64,000 nucleotides of DNA. Origin: Planctomycetota bacterium. GTDB lineage: Bacteria; Planctomycetota; UBA1135; GCA-002686595. The stretch covers positions 310,001-374,000 of the forward strand of contig JADJNY010000002.1 of NCBI GenBank assembly GCA_016714045.1. The letters run 5' to 3'. This document shows, piece after piece, positions 8,205 through 16,046 of this stretch (within the stretch, counting starts at the first letter, position 1; every line of letters begins with the position of its first letter). The notes below the pieces were generated by a model that saw only the letters and a program-made list of their open reading frames with translations, was not told where the DNA came from and ran no database searches. The translations under genes were made by a program, and so were the position numbers.

Positions 8205-9112
8205 CCATCCTCTGCGGTACCGATTTCTCCGAAGCGTCGCGGCAGGCTCTGCGGGCGGCGATCGCCTGGGCGCGTCGCGAGGGGACGGGCGTCGAGCTCG
8301 TGCACGTCGTCGACCTCCACGGGGCGTTCGCGCTGCTCGCGCGCGGCGAAGGCGCGCTCGTGCCCGTCGACCAGGAGCTCGCGCGCTGGCGCGCCCGCGC
8401 GGAGGAGCGCGTCGCCGCGGAGGCGGCCGCGTTCGCAGGATCGAGCGTCTCGATCGTCGCGCGCGTGCTCGAGGGAGCCGCCGACGCGGCGCTGGTCGCG
8501 CACGCGGGGCGGTGCGGGGCGAGGCTCGTCGTCGTGTCCGCCGTCGGCGCACGCGCGGGGTCGCCGTTCACGCTCGGCAGCACCGCCGACCGCGTCGCGC
8601 AGTCCGCGGACCGTCCCGTGCTCGTCGTCCGCGACGCGGCAGAGATCGAGGCCTGGTGCGCGAAGCGTGCGTCGATGCGGGCGATCGTCGCCGTCGACGA
8701 CACGTCGACGTCCGACGCGGCCGTCGCGTGGTCCGCGGCGCTCGCGCGCTCGGGCGGCGTCGAGCTCACTGCCCTCCACGTCTTCTGGCCGCCGTCCCTC
8801 GTCGCGAAGCACACCGGGGGCACGATGCCGATCGGCCACGAGCACTCCGAAGCCGAGAAGGCGCTCTCGCGCGCGCTCGCCGCGCGCATCGCGCTGCACG
8901 CCGGCGGGCAGAAGCTCCCGCTCGAGCTGGTCGGCGGTCTCGGCCGCACGGCGGACCACGTGGCGCTCGCGGCGGCGGAACGTCGCGCGCAACTCGTCGT
9001 CGTCGGAACGCATCAGCGCGGCGGACTCGCGCGCTTCTGGCACGGCTCCGTCTCGCACGGCGTCATCGACCGCGCGCGGACGAACGTCGTCGTCGTGCCC
9101 GAGCGGGCCTGA
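8201..9112 (+). CDS. Tandem universal stress protein (UspA domains)
   Basis: 303 aa with two Usp domains. Domain 1 starts MTILCGTDFSEASRQALRAA and ends with FTLGSTADRVAQSADRPVLV. Domain 2 runs from RAIVAVDDTSTSDAAVAW to GLARFWHGSVSHGVIDRART. The second has a G-x9-G(S)-type nucleotide-binding pattern (VVGTHQRGGLARFWHGSVS), the first a looser one. Such proteins bind ATP or AMP and act in stress adaptation. The start overlaps the TerC-like stop by 4 bp. With the Usp-tailed permease upstream, this segment has three Usp domains around two transporters, which suggests nucleotide-responsive control of ion or solute transport (inference). Confidence 0.88.
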   Translation: MTILCGTDFSEASRQALRAAIAWARREGTGVELVHVVDLHGAFALLARGEGALVPVDQELARWRARAEERVAAEAAAFAGSSVSIVARVLEGAADAALVAHAGRCGARLVVVSAVGARAGSPFTLGSTADRVAQSADRPVLVVRDAAEIEAWCAKRASMRAIVAVDDTSTSDAAVAWSAALARSGGVELTALHVFWPPSLVAKHTGGTMPIGHEHSEAEKALSRALAARIALHAGGQKLPLELVGGLGRTADHVALAAAERRAQLVVVGTHQRGGLARFWHGSVSHGVIDRARTNVVVVPERA

Positions 9113-9233
9113 CGAACACCGGCTTCCTGTCGGCTGGCAGCCCGCCCGTGCTCCACGGCGCCCTTCCTGGCATGCTGTGGAGTCGCGGAGCGCAGCGCTC
9201 CGAGTCCCGAGAACACCGCACGAGGTTCGATCC

Positions 9234-9674
9234 ATGAAGCAATCCCGTTCCAAGCGCGCCAACGCCGCGCTCGTTCCCTTCGCCGTCGCCGGCCTGCTCG
9301 CCGGCTTGAACACGGCCTGCACCAAGTCGGAAGAGGCGTCCACGCCGAAGAAGGAGGCGTCGATCGGCGAAGCGGCCAAGGGCGCCGCCGAGGCCGTCAA
9401 GGAAGTGGCGAACGAGCTCGCCGCCATGGCGAAGCACGCCTGCAAGGCACGCAACGCGTGCAAGGGCCAGGGCGGCTGCAAGTCCGGCGACGCGGGTTGC
9501 GCGGGCAAGAACTCGTGCAAGGGCAAGGGCGGTTGCGCGACGGTCGCGCACCACGGCTGCGCGGGCCAGAACGAGTGCAAGTCGCTCGGCGGTTGCGCGA
9601 GCGGCGACAACGGCTGCAAGGCGAAGAACAGCTGCAAGGGCAAGGGCGGCTGCGCCGTGCCGATCCTGCACTGA
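9234..9674 (+). CDS. Exported Cys-rich repeat protein (bufferin/metallophore-like)
   Basis: 146 aa. An N-terminal Lys/Arg segment and hydrophobic stretch end in LNTAC, a weak lipobox (Asn at -3), so it is exported and perhaps a lipoprotein. An Ala/Glu/Lys helix follows. Residues about 65-140 consist of repeated Cys modules such as NACKGQGGCKSGD, NSCKGKGGC, NECKSLGGCASGD and NSCKGKGGC, with two Cys per CKG-x-GGC unit. CKG-x-GGC repeats resemble small metal-binding proteins found with MNIO (DUF692) peptide-modifying enzymes. No such enzyme is nearby, so metal binding is plausible but modification is unproven. A strong hairpin follows the stop. Confidence 0.72.
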   Translation: MKQSRSKRANAALVPFAVAGLLAGLNTACTKSEEASTPKKEASIGEAAKGAAEAVKEVANELAAMAKHACKARNACKGQGGCKSGDAGCAGKNSCKGKGGCATVAHHGCAGQNECKSLGGCASGDNGCKAKNSCKGKGGCAVPILH

Positions 9675-9691
9675 GACGTTCGCGAGCGAGC

Positions 9692-9724
9692 GGAGCCCGC
9701 GGAGCCGAGCGCTGCGCGGGCTCC
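9692..9724 (+). terminator. Hairpin after the Cys-rich protein gene
   Basis: A perfect 10 bp stem, GGAGCCCGCG (9692-9701) with CGCGGGCTCC (9715-9724), and a 13 nt loop start 17 bp after the stop codon. No T-run follows. It lies between convergent genes and could serve both. Confidence 0.6.
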
Positions 9725-9791
9725 GTCGTTCGCGGAGCACGTCGCGCGCCGCCCCGCGCCAACGAAGCCATCGGCGCGGCCGTCGAGGACG

Positions 9792-11108
9792 CTACGGCGC
9801 CTCGCGCGCGAGCGGCCCTTCGGCGTGGTCGACCCACGCGGCGCCGATCAGGTCGCCGAGCACGTTGACCACCGTGCGGCCCATGTCGAGCAACCGGTCG
9901 ACGCCGAGCACGATCGCGATGCCGTCGGGCGGCACGCCGACCTGCGCCATCACGATCATGATCAGCGGCAGCGATCCGCCGGGCACGCCCGCGGCTCCGA
10001 TCGCGGCGAACACGCAGAGCACGACGACGAGCACCTGCTGCTGGAAAGCGAGCTCGACGCCGAAGACCTGCGCGATGAACAGCACGAGCGCGCCTTCGAA
10101 CAGCGCAGTCCCGTTCATGTTCATCGTCGCGCCGAGGGGGAGGACGAAGTCGGCGACGCTCTTGCGCATGCCGAGGTCCTGCTGCGCGACGCGCAGGGTC
10201 GTCGGAAGCGTCGCGCTGCTAGACGAGGTCGAAAACGCCGTGACGATCGCCGGAATCGCGCCGCGGTAGAACTCGATCGGGCTGCGGCGGCACAGGAACT
10301 TGAGGAGCGCTGGATAGAGCACCCCGAGCTGGATCAGGTAGCCACAGAAGACGATCGCGACGTAGAACGCGAGCTTCTGGAGCAGGTCGAGGCCGAACTT
10401 GGACACGACGGCGAAGATCAGGCAGGCGACGGCATACGGCGCCAGCTTCATCGCGATCCCGACGATCTTGACCATCGCGTCGCCGATCGTCTCCAGCCAG
10501 GCGACCATCGCGGCGCGGCGCCCCTCGTCGAGCATCGTCAGCGCGATCCCGAACAGGAGCGCGAGGACGATCAGCGGCAGCATCTCCATGTTCACGATCG
10601 CGCCGATCACGTTGCGCGGAAGGAGCATGTTGAGGACGTTGTTCACGAGCTCGAGCGTCGTGCCCGCGTGCTGCGCCTCCGACTTCGCTTGGATCTTCGC
10701 CATGTCGCCGGCGAAGTCGCGCATCAGGTGGGCCTTCGTCTCGGGGTCGAAGCCGTCGCCTGGAGTGAAGGTTCGCATGAGACCGATGCCGATCAGGGCC
10801 GAGCACGAGCACGTGACGAGCACGAACACGATCGTGCGCCCACCCATGCGGCCGATCCGCTTCAGGTCACCCAGGTTCGCGACGCCGACGGCCAGCGACG
10901 CGAACACGAGCGGCACGACCACGAGGAACAAGAGGCGCAGGAAGACCTGGCCGATCGGATAGGCGATCGCGTCCGCGACGAAGGCGACCTTTTCCTTGCC
11001 GCCGTCGATCCCCGCGCCGAGCCGATTCGCGGCGGCGCCGAGCAGCGCTCCCGCGGCGAGACCGATCATCACCTTGCGGTGGAGCGGCGAGCTTCCTCCT
11101 CCGGACAT
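9792..11108 (-). CDS. Dicarboxylate/amino acid:cation symporter (DAACS family)
   Basis: 438 aa, about eight membrane segments plus two re-entrant loops. The family hallmarks are all present: the serine-rich re-entrant loop TAFSTSSSSATLPTTL (about 285-300), the NMNGTALFEG helix (about 325) and the AAIGAAGVPGG tip followed by DRLLDMGRTVVNVLGD. Members such as GltP and DctA take up glutamate, aspartate or C4-dicarboxylates with Na+ or H+ at the inner membrane. An insertion near 125-150 (FAGDMAKIQAKSEAQHAG) is typical of the bacterial Na+/dicarboxylate subgroup. It is a lone gene with a TAGCAT -10-like site only 9 nt upstream of the ATG. Confidence 0.92.
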   Translation of the reverse strand: MSGGGSSPLHRKVMIGLAAGALLGAAANRLGAGIDGGKEKVAFVADAIAYPIGQVFLRLLFLVVVPLVFASLAVGVANLGDLKRIGRMGGRTIVFVLVTCSCSALIGIGLMRTFTPGDGFDPETKAHLMRDFAGDMAKIQAKSEAQHAGTTLELVNNVLNMLLPRNVIGAIVNMEMLPLIVLALLFGIALTMLDEGRRAAMVAWLETIGDAMVKIVGIAMKLAPYAVACLIFAVVSKFGLDLLQKLAFYVAIVFCGYLIQLGVLYPALLKFLCRRSPIEFYRGAIPAIVTAFSTSSSSATLPTTLRVAQQDLGMRKSVADFVLPLGATMNMNGTALFEGALVLFIAQVFGVELAFQQQVLVVVLCVFAAIGAAGVPGGSLPLIMIVMAQVGVPPDGIAIVLGVDRLLDMGRTVVNVLGDLIGAAWVDHAEGPLAREAP

Positions 11109-11117
11109 GCGCGGCGG

Positions 11118-11123
11118 ATGCTA
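11118..11123 (-). promoter_or_regulatory. -10-like TAGCAT for the DAACS symporter
   Basis: On the minus strand TAGCAT ends 9 nt before the ATG at 11108. If used, transcription would begin at or next to the start codon. Confidence 0.45.
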
Positions 11124-11244
11124 GGGGGGCGCGCCGGGGCGGTCAATCGACACGCGCGTTCCGTCGCGACGTCGAATGCGTTCGATTGCGGCCGAGGCAC
11201 GGGCCTGCTCTCATGGCCGCGCCCTCGCTGGACCCGCGATCCCC

Positions 11245-12915
11245 GTGCAGCTCTCCGTCCTCGCCCTCGCCTTCTTCGCGCTGCTCGTGGTCGGCTACCG
11301 GCTCTACGGGCGCTTCATCGCGCGGCATTTCGTGCTCGACGACCGCCGGCGGACGCCGGCGCACGAGCGCGCGGACGGGGCGGACTTCGTCGCGACGCCG
11401 CCGTTCTACCTGTTCGCGCAGCACTTCTCCGCGATCGCCGCGGCCGGACCGATCGTCGGGCCGATCCTCGCCTGCAAGAACTTCGGGTGGTTGCCGTGCC
11501 TCGTGTGGATCGCGCTCGGCGTCGTGTTCATCGGCGCCATGCACGATTTCTCCGCGCTCGTCGCGTCGGTCCGCCATGGCGGCGTTTCCATCGCGGAGAT
11601 CGCGCGCGAGCGCCTCGGCGGCCCCGCGGGGCGCGCGATGATGGCCTTCATCTGGATCGCGCTCGTCTACGTGATCGTTGCGTTCGTCGACATCACGGCG
11701 GGCACCTTCGTGAGCGGGTCGGAGGAGCTCGCCGGCACGGGCGCGACATTCAACCCCGGCGGGGCCGTGGCCGCGGCGAGCGTGCTCTACCTCCTGCTCG
11801 CCGCCCTCATGGGCGTCGTCCAGCGCTTCCTCGCGCCGCCGCTCTGGCTCCTGACGATCGTGTTCGTGCCCGCCACGTTCGGCACCGCCTGGCTCGGGAC
11901 GCGCATCTCGGACTGGCTCCTGTTCGACCAGGGGACGTGGGCGCTCGTCATCCTCGGCTACTGCGCCGTCGCGTCCGTCGTGCCGGTGTGGGCGCTCCTT
12001 CAGCCGCGCGGCTATCTCGGCGGGTTCGTGCTCTACACGGCGCTCGCACTCGGACTCGTCGGCGTGTTCTTCGGCGGGTACGAGGTGCAGCAGCCCGCGT
12101 TCAAGAGCTTCGACGTCGGCGGCGCGACGGGCTCGCTGTTCCCGTTTCTGTTCGTGACGATCGCGTGCGGGGCGTGCAGCGGCTTCCACGGACTCGTGTG
12201 TTCCGGCACGACGTCGAAGCAGATCGACCGCGAGAGCCACGCGCACTTCGTCGGCTACGGTGCGATGCTCGCGGAGGGCTTCGTCGCGCTGATCGCGCTG
12301 GTCACGATCATGATGCTCTCGCCGGCCGAGGTGGGGGACCTGACGCCGAACAAGATCTACGGAAACGGCATCGGGCGCTTCATGACGCTGCTCATCGGGC
12401 CCGAGAACCTGCCGTTCGCGATCACGTTCGGCGCGATGGCGCTGTCGACGTTCATCTTCGACACGATCGACGTGGGCACGCGGCTCGGACGCTACCTCGT
12501 CCAAGAGCTCTTCGGGTGGCGCGGGACGGCGGGCGCGATGCTCGGAACCGTGCTGACGCTCGCGCCGGCGGCGTTCTTCCTCGTGTCCGCTCCCGCGGGC
12601 GCGTACCGGACCTTCTGGACGCTGTTCGGCGCGTCGAACCAGCTCCTCGCCGCGCTCACGCTGATCTCCGTGGTCGTCTGGCTGAAGCAGGAGGGGCGCC
12701 CCTCGCGCTTCGTTTGGATCCCGCTCGTGTTCCTGCTGACGATCACGCTGTGGGCGCTCACACGGCTCCTGATCGGGAGCCTGGCGGCATCGAAGGGCTT
12801 CGACGCCGCGCTGATGAACGCCGTGGCCTCGGGCGTCCTGATCGGACTCGCACTGTTCCTCGTGGCGGCCGGCGTGCGCAGGCTCCGCGCGACGAGCACG
12901 ACGATCCGGGGCTGA
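11245..12915 (+). CDS. cstA: CstA-family carbon starvation/pyruvate-type transporter
   Basis: 556 aa from the GTG at 11245; an ATG at 11176 would add 23 polar residues. I prefer the GTG because the first membrane segment (LSVLALAFFALLVVGYRLYG) then starts at the N-terminus; no ribosome binding site decides. About 14-16 membrane segments are visible. The CstA core is clear: FVATPPFYLFAQHFSAIAAA, GPIVGPILACKNFGWLP, GAMHDFSALVASVRHGGVS and the later SGFHGLVCSGTTSKQI. CstA and BtsT import peptides or pyruvate across the inner membrane. It is shorter than E. coli CstA (701 aa), as is usual for this subgroup. Confidence 0.88.
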   Translation: MQLSVLALAFFALLVVGYRLYGRFIARHFVLDDRRRTPAHERADGADFVATPPFYLFAQHFSAIAAAGPIVGPILACKNFGWLPCLVWIALGVVFIGAMHDFSALVASVRHGGVSIAEIARERLGGPAGRAMMAFIWIALVYVIVAFVDITAGTFVSGSEELAGTGATFNPGGAVAAASVLYLLLAALMGVVQRFLAPPLWLLTIVFVPATFGTAWLGTRISDWLLFDQGTWALVILGYCAVASVVPVWALLQPRGYLGGFVLYTALALGLVGVFFGGYEVQQPAFKSFDVGGATGSLFPFLFVTIACGACSGFHGLVCSGTTSKQIDRESHAHFVGYGAMLAEGFVALIALVTIMMLSPAEVGDLTPNKIYGNGIGRFMTLLIGPENLPFAITFGAMALSTFIFDTIDVGTRLGRYLVQELFGWRGTAGAMLGTVLTLAPAAFFLVSAPAGAYRTFWTLFGASNQLLAALTLISVVVWLKQEGRPSRFVWIPLVFLLTITLWALTRLLIGSLAASKGFDAALMNAVASGVLIGLALFLVAAGVRRLRATSTTIRG

Positions 12916-12959
12916 TCCGCGCTCGCCGCAGCATCGAGTCGGTGTCCGGGATGTGGTGA

Positions 12960-12974
12960 CTTTGTGCCACAAAG
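12960..12974. promoter_or_regulatory. Palindromic operator candidate CTTTGTGCCACAAAG
   Basis: A perfect inverted repeat with 7 bp arms and one central base lies immediately upstream of a TTGACG -35-like element (12978-12983) and a GACTCT -10-like element (13001-13006, 17 bp spacing). That promoter would start transcription at about the ATG at 13013. A 15 bp relative, CTTTATGCTGCAAAG, lies at 14039-14053. Both keep CTTT-N7-AAAG. It is the likely binding site of the winged-helix regulator of this operon. Confidence 0.6.
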
Positions 12975-13012
12975 CACTTGACGGGTTTCGCCCCCCGTGG
13001 GACTCTTCGCTC

Positions 13013-13639
13013 ATGCGCTCACCCCGGCGCCTCGACTCCACCGCCGTTCGCACGCCTTCCCTGGCCTCGCGAGCGCTCGACGACTTGAAGTACATCCGCG
13101 CCACGATGGAGCGCGCGGGCGAACGCGCCGTCGGCGTGACGGCCCTCCCCGGCTGGGGCGGCGTCTTGATGGGGATCGTCGCGCTTGCCGCGAGCTTCAC
13201 CGCCGCGCGCACCACGGATCCGCGCGACTGGGTGCTGACCTGGCTCGGCGCCGCGGTGCTCGCGTCGCTCGTCGGTACGACGGACATGATGCGCAAGGCC
13301 GCCGAGTCGCGCTCCTCGCTCCTCCGCGGCCCCGCGCTGCGCTTCGTGAGCAGCTTGATCGCGCCGTTCGCGGTCGCGGCGCTGCTCTCGATCGTCCTCT
13401 ACCGTCACGGCCTGTACGGCGACCTGCCCGGGCTCTGGCTCCTCTCCTATGGCGCCGGCACGATCGCCGCCGGCGCGTTCTCCGTGCGTGCCGTGCGCTA
13501 CATGGGCCTCGCCTTCATGCTGCTCGGCGTCTTCGCGCTCTTCGCGCCGTCGACCTGGGGCGACGCGTGCATGGCGATCGGCTTCGGCGGCTTCCACGTC
13601 CTGTTCGGGCTGTGGATCACGAGGCACCACGATGGGTGA
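13013..13639 (+). CDS. Integral membrane protein paired with a winged-helix regulator
   Basis: 208 aa from the ATG at 13013, only 6 nt after the GACTCT -10-like hexamer; an upstream ATG at 12953 would lie before the predicted promoter. An N-terminal soluble helix (RALDDLKYIRATMERAG) precedes about six membrane segments (GWGGVLMGIVALAASFTAAR up to GFGGFHVLFGLWI). The stop overlaps the next start by 8 bp. Membrane proteins beginning with a similar LKYIR-x-TMERAG segment are commonly encoded beside PF13601-type regulators, so the pair probably forms a sensory or stress module. The molecular function is unknown. Confidence 0.75.
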   Translation: MRSPRRLDSTAVRTPSLASRALDDLKYIRATMERAGERAVGVTALPGWGGVLMGIVALAASFTAARTTDPRDWVLTWLGAAVLASLVGTTDMMRKAAESRSSLLRGPALRFVSSLIAPFAVAALLSIVLYRHGLYGDLPGLWLLSYGAGTIAAGAFSVRAVRYMGLAFMLLGVFALFAPSTWGDACMAIGFGGFHVLFGLWITRHHDG

Positions 13640-14001
13640 GCGGAAGACGGAAAAGGGCGGATCGAACGGCCGTCTGCGCAAGGTGAGCGGGCTCTCGCTC
13701 TCTTCCGGCGCCGACAGCTTCGACAAGCTCATCCACGAGCGTCTGCGCCTCGCGATCGTCAGCACGCTCGCGGTGCACGAATCGCTCTCCTTCAACGAGC
13801 TGAAGGACCTCGTCGGGACCACGGACGGGAACCTGTCCGTGCGCACGCAAGCTGGAGGACGCGGGCTACATCGTGTGCACGAAGGGCTACGACGGCCGCG
13901 TGCCGCGCACCGAGTTCTCGCTATCGCCATCGGGGCGGCGCTCGCTAGAGCGCTACCTCGCGCACATGGAATCGTTGATCAAGGCGGTGCGGGAGAAGTG
14001 A
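13632..14001 (+). pseudogene. Winged-helix (PF13601-type) transcriptional regulator, frameshifted
   Basis: Two frames together encode one small regulator of about 123 residues. The first (ATG 13632) gives ...FDKLIHERLRLAIVSTLAVH and FNELKDLVGTTDGNLSV. The second gives ARKLEDAGYIVCTKGYDGRV, then PRTEFSLSPSGRRSLERYLA, and ends at 13999-14001. The family normally reads GNLSVH-x-RKLE-x-AGY, so the join near 13839-13848 fits loss of two bases, or gain of one. The recognition helix sits exactly at the break. If real, the regulator is inactive and the operon may be derepressed; if a sequencing error, it is an intact autoregulator. It is coupled to the membrane protein gene by an 8 bp overlap. Confidence 0.8.
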
Positions 14002-14026
14002 GTCACTCTCTCGGGACCGCTTTTTT
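13984..14026 (+). terminator. Rho-independent terminator with T6 tract
   Basis: GCGGT (13984-13988) pairs with ACCGC (14016-14020), with further imperfect pairing inside, and is followed by TTTTTT at 14021-14026. It overlaps the end of the regulator gene and should separate that operon from uppS. A U-rich tail like this is rare in the window. Confidence 0.65.
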
Positions 14027-14038
14027 CGTGGGGAGGCA

Positions 14039-14053
14039 CTTTATGCTGCAAAG
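14039..14053. promoter_or_regulatory. Second palindrome CTTTATGCTGCAAAG covering the uppS start
   Basis: This 15 bp sequence shares CTTT-N7-AAAG and most bases with the palindrome at 12960-12974. It contains the uppS ATG (14043-14045) and directly follows the GGGAGG ribosome binding site. A protein bound here could only act as a roadblock on transcription coming from upstream, so coincidence remains possible. Confidence 0.4.
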
Positions 14054-14780
14054 TGGACCGGTGTCGCGCCGCCCGGATGGGCTGCACGTGGCGATCATCA
14101 TGGACGGGAACGCGCGCTGGGCGGAGCAGCGCAGGAAGCCCCGCGCCGCGGGCTATCGGGCGGGCGCGAACTCGGTGAAGAAGGTCGTCCGTGCCGCGCC
14201 GCCGATCGGGATCGGCACGCTGACGTTGTTCGCGCTCTCCGCGCAGAGCTTCGATCGCCCCGACGACGAGACGTACGACATCCTCGACCTGATCAAGAGT
14301 TACCTGCTCGAGGACATGGACGAGATCGCCGAGCGCGGCGTGCGCATCGAAGTGATCGGTCGTCGCGATCGCATCGACGAGGACCTCCTCGAGATGCTCG
14401 AGTTCGCGGAGAAGCTCACCGCGGGCGGGACGAAGCTCCACCTGCGGCTCGCGATCGATTACTCGGCGCGCGACGCGATCGTCGGCGCCGCGCGGCGTTT
14501 CCACGTCACGCAAGCGCTCGGCGGGGGACGCGAGGGCTTCGCGAGCCTCCTCTGCCAGAGCAAGGCGGGCGTCGAGCGCGTGCCCGACGTCGACCTGCTC
14601 ATCCGTTGCGGCGGCGAGCAGCGCCTCTCCGACTTCCTCCTGTGGGAGTGCGCGCACGCCGAGATCGTGTTCACGAAGCGGCTCTGGCCCGACTTCGACT
14701 CCGTCGCGCTGCGGCGCGCGTTGATCGCGCACCGTTCGCGCGCGCGAAGGCTCGCGCAGTTGCGCGAGAAGGCCGGCTGA
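14043..14780 (+). CDS. uppS: Isoprenyl diphosphate (undecaprenyl diphosphate) synthase
   Basis: 245 aa; GGGAGG at 14031-14036 gives good spacing to the ATG at 14043. The cis-prenyltransferase motifs run in order: VAIIMDGNARWAEQR with the catalytic Asp, TLTLFALSAQSFDRP-x-DE, and the C-terminal DLLIRCGGEQRLSDFLLWEC and TKRLWPDF. The enzyme condenses FPP with IPP in the cytoplasm to make the C55 lipid carrier for peptidoglycan and surface polysaccharides. Small departures include MDGNAR for the usual MDGNGR and AQSFDRP for the usual S-x-ENW-x-RP, so it may be a second paralog with another chain length. A cdsA or ispC gene, the usual neighbours, is not present. Confidence 0.88.
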   Translation: MLQSGPVSRRPDGLHVAIIMDGNARWAEQRRKPRAAGYRAGANSVKKVVRAAPPIGIGTLTLFALSAQSFDRPDDETYDILDLIKSYLLEDMDEIAERGVRIEVIGRRDRIDEDLLEMLEFAEKLTAGGTKLHLRLAIDYSARDAIVGAARRFHVTQALGGGREGFASLLCQSKAGVERVPDVDLLIRCGGEQRLSDFLLWECAHAEIVFTKRLWPDFDSVALRRALIAHRSRARRLAQLREKAG

Positions 14781-14878
14781 ACCACGCACGGACCGGACGA
14801 GGCGTGATCGGGGCGCGGCGCTTCTCCTGAGCCGCACTCGCAAACCCGCGCGCGCTTCGCCCGGCCCGGACCAACACC

Positions 14879-15478
14879 ATGCAACCTCGACGCACCGGTC
14901 CTTTCCTGCGCGCGGCGCTCGTCCTCTTCGGACTGAGCGCCGCGTTCGTGCTCGTCCTCGGCGCGTTCGTCCACGAGGACGTGCACGTCGCGGTCGGCGA
15001 GGAGCTGCGCCACGACGACTTCGGGTTCCGCGTGATGGACGTCTCCACCGAGGGCGCGCTCGGCGGGAGCGCGCTCCAACCGCGCGGTCGCTTCGTCGTC
15101 GTCGAGCTCGCGATCGCGAACCACGCGAAGCGCGTTCCCTTCCAACTGCGGTCGTGGACGCCGGTGCTCTTCGACGCGTCGGGACGCGTGCACGCGCCCG
15201 AGGGTTCCGCGCAAGGCGCCTTGGAGACGTTGCACGGCGAGTGCGCGCGGCTCGAGGGCTCTGTCGCCGCCGGAGAGCGCGCGACACGCTGGCTCGTCTA
15301 CGACGTCCCGACGGACGCGCGCGACGTGCGCTTCCGAATCCAATGGGGAGGAGCGATCCTGGACGCGCTCGAGGGCTTCGTGTTCGGGGCGAAGGACGTC
15401 GCGCTCGGCGATCTCGCCGCGCTCTCCGCGCGAGGGCACGCGAGCGACGACGTGGAGCTCGGCGCCCGCGAGCGCTGA
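14879..15478 (+). CDS. Membrane-anchored DUF4352-like (immunoglobulin-type) protein
   Basis: 199 aa. One N-terminal membrane segment (FLRAALVLFGLSAAFVLVLG, residues about 9-28) anchors a single extracytoplasmic beta-sandwich. VGEELRHDDFGFRVMDVS and RGRFVVVELAIANHAKRVPF match the DUF4352/telokin-like pattern, including the LYDVP-type strand (WLVYDVPTDARDVRFRIQWG) near 145. Family members are exported proteins or lipoproteins of unknown, possibly stress-related, function. It stands alone downstream of uppS with a 98 bp gap. Confidence 0.68.
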   Translation: MQPRRTGPFLRAALVLFGLSAAFVLVLGAFVHEDVHVAVGEELRHDDFGFRVMDVSTEGALGGSALQPRGRFVVVELAIANHAKRVPFQLRSWTPVLFDASGRVHAPEGSAQGALETLHGECARLEGSVAAGERATRWLVYDVPTDARDVRFRIQWGGAILDALEGFVFGAKDVALGDLAALSARGHASDDVELGARER

Positions 15479-15620
15479 TCGCGGGCGCGCGTTCCCGAGT
15501 GCGCCTCGCCGGTGTGCGCCCAGCTCGCGCCGCGCCGATCGCAGGCGCTGGAGTCGCCTGGTCTTCGCCGCGCGAAGGTCCGGTTCGAACCGACGTCCGG
15601 GCCGCTCGCCGGCACCGGCT

Positions 15621-16037
15621 TCAGCTCGGCGCGCCCGACGAGAAGTCGCGCGGATCGTGCTTGGCTTCCACGCGGCCGAACGCCGACTTGACGTCGTCCT
15701 TCAGCCACGTGATGAGGAGCGGGATGCACGCAGGGAGGCAGCAAACGCTCGTCAAGCCGAGGCAGATGAGCACGAGCCCGTACGTCCACGTCCACGGCTT
15801 GCGCGGCAGGAAGAGGCCGAGCGCGAAGGCCGCCATCGCTGGCGCGGAAAACACCGCCAGCGCGATGCCTGTGAAGCGCAGCTGCAGTGCGTCCTTCCCG
15901 AACGTCTCTTCGTCGACGGCGAGGATCAGGATCCCGCCGAGGATGCACAGCAGGTACATCGCGGCCATCGCGCCGCAGTAGACGCGGTACCAGGTGAGCA
16001 CGGACTGCGCGCGAGCCGTGATGGGCAGGGTGTGCAT
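15621..16037 (-). CDS. Small integral membrane protein of the STAS-transporter operon
   Basis: 138 aa, not recognised. Four hydrophobic segments: YCGAMAAMYLLCILGGILIL, FTGIALAVFSAPAMAAFALG, WTYGLVLICLGLTSVCCLPA and the short IPLLITWL. Residues YRVYCG-x-MA and the CCLPACIPLLITW stretch resemble small four-helix proteins common in Planctomycetes. The ATG lies 9 bp after the DUF1275-STAS gene, so it is probably the last gene of that leftward operon. A TAGCCT hexamer 6 nt upstream, at the end of the previous gene, could also give it its own transcript. Confidence 0.65.
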   Translation of the reverse strand: MHTLPITARAQSVLTWYRVYCGAMAAMYLLCILGGILILAVDEETFGKDALQLRFTGIALAVFSAPAMAAFALGLFLPRKPWTWTYGLVLICLGLTSVCCLPACIPLLITWLKDDVKSAFGRVEAKHDPRDFSSGAPS

Positions 16038-16046
16038 GCGCTCAGG

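Noticed and set aside
9430..9660. CRISPR-like or minisatellite array in the Cys-rich gene
   Set aside because: The periodicity comes from protein-level CKG-x-GGC repeats; the spacing is irregular and the frame is fully coding.
15570..15600. GGTTCGAACC resembling a tRNA T-loop
   Set aside because: No anticodon arm or acceptor stem can be folded around it; the palindrome alone explains the match.
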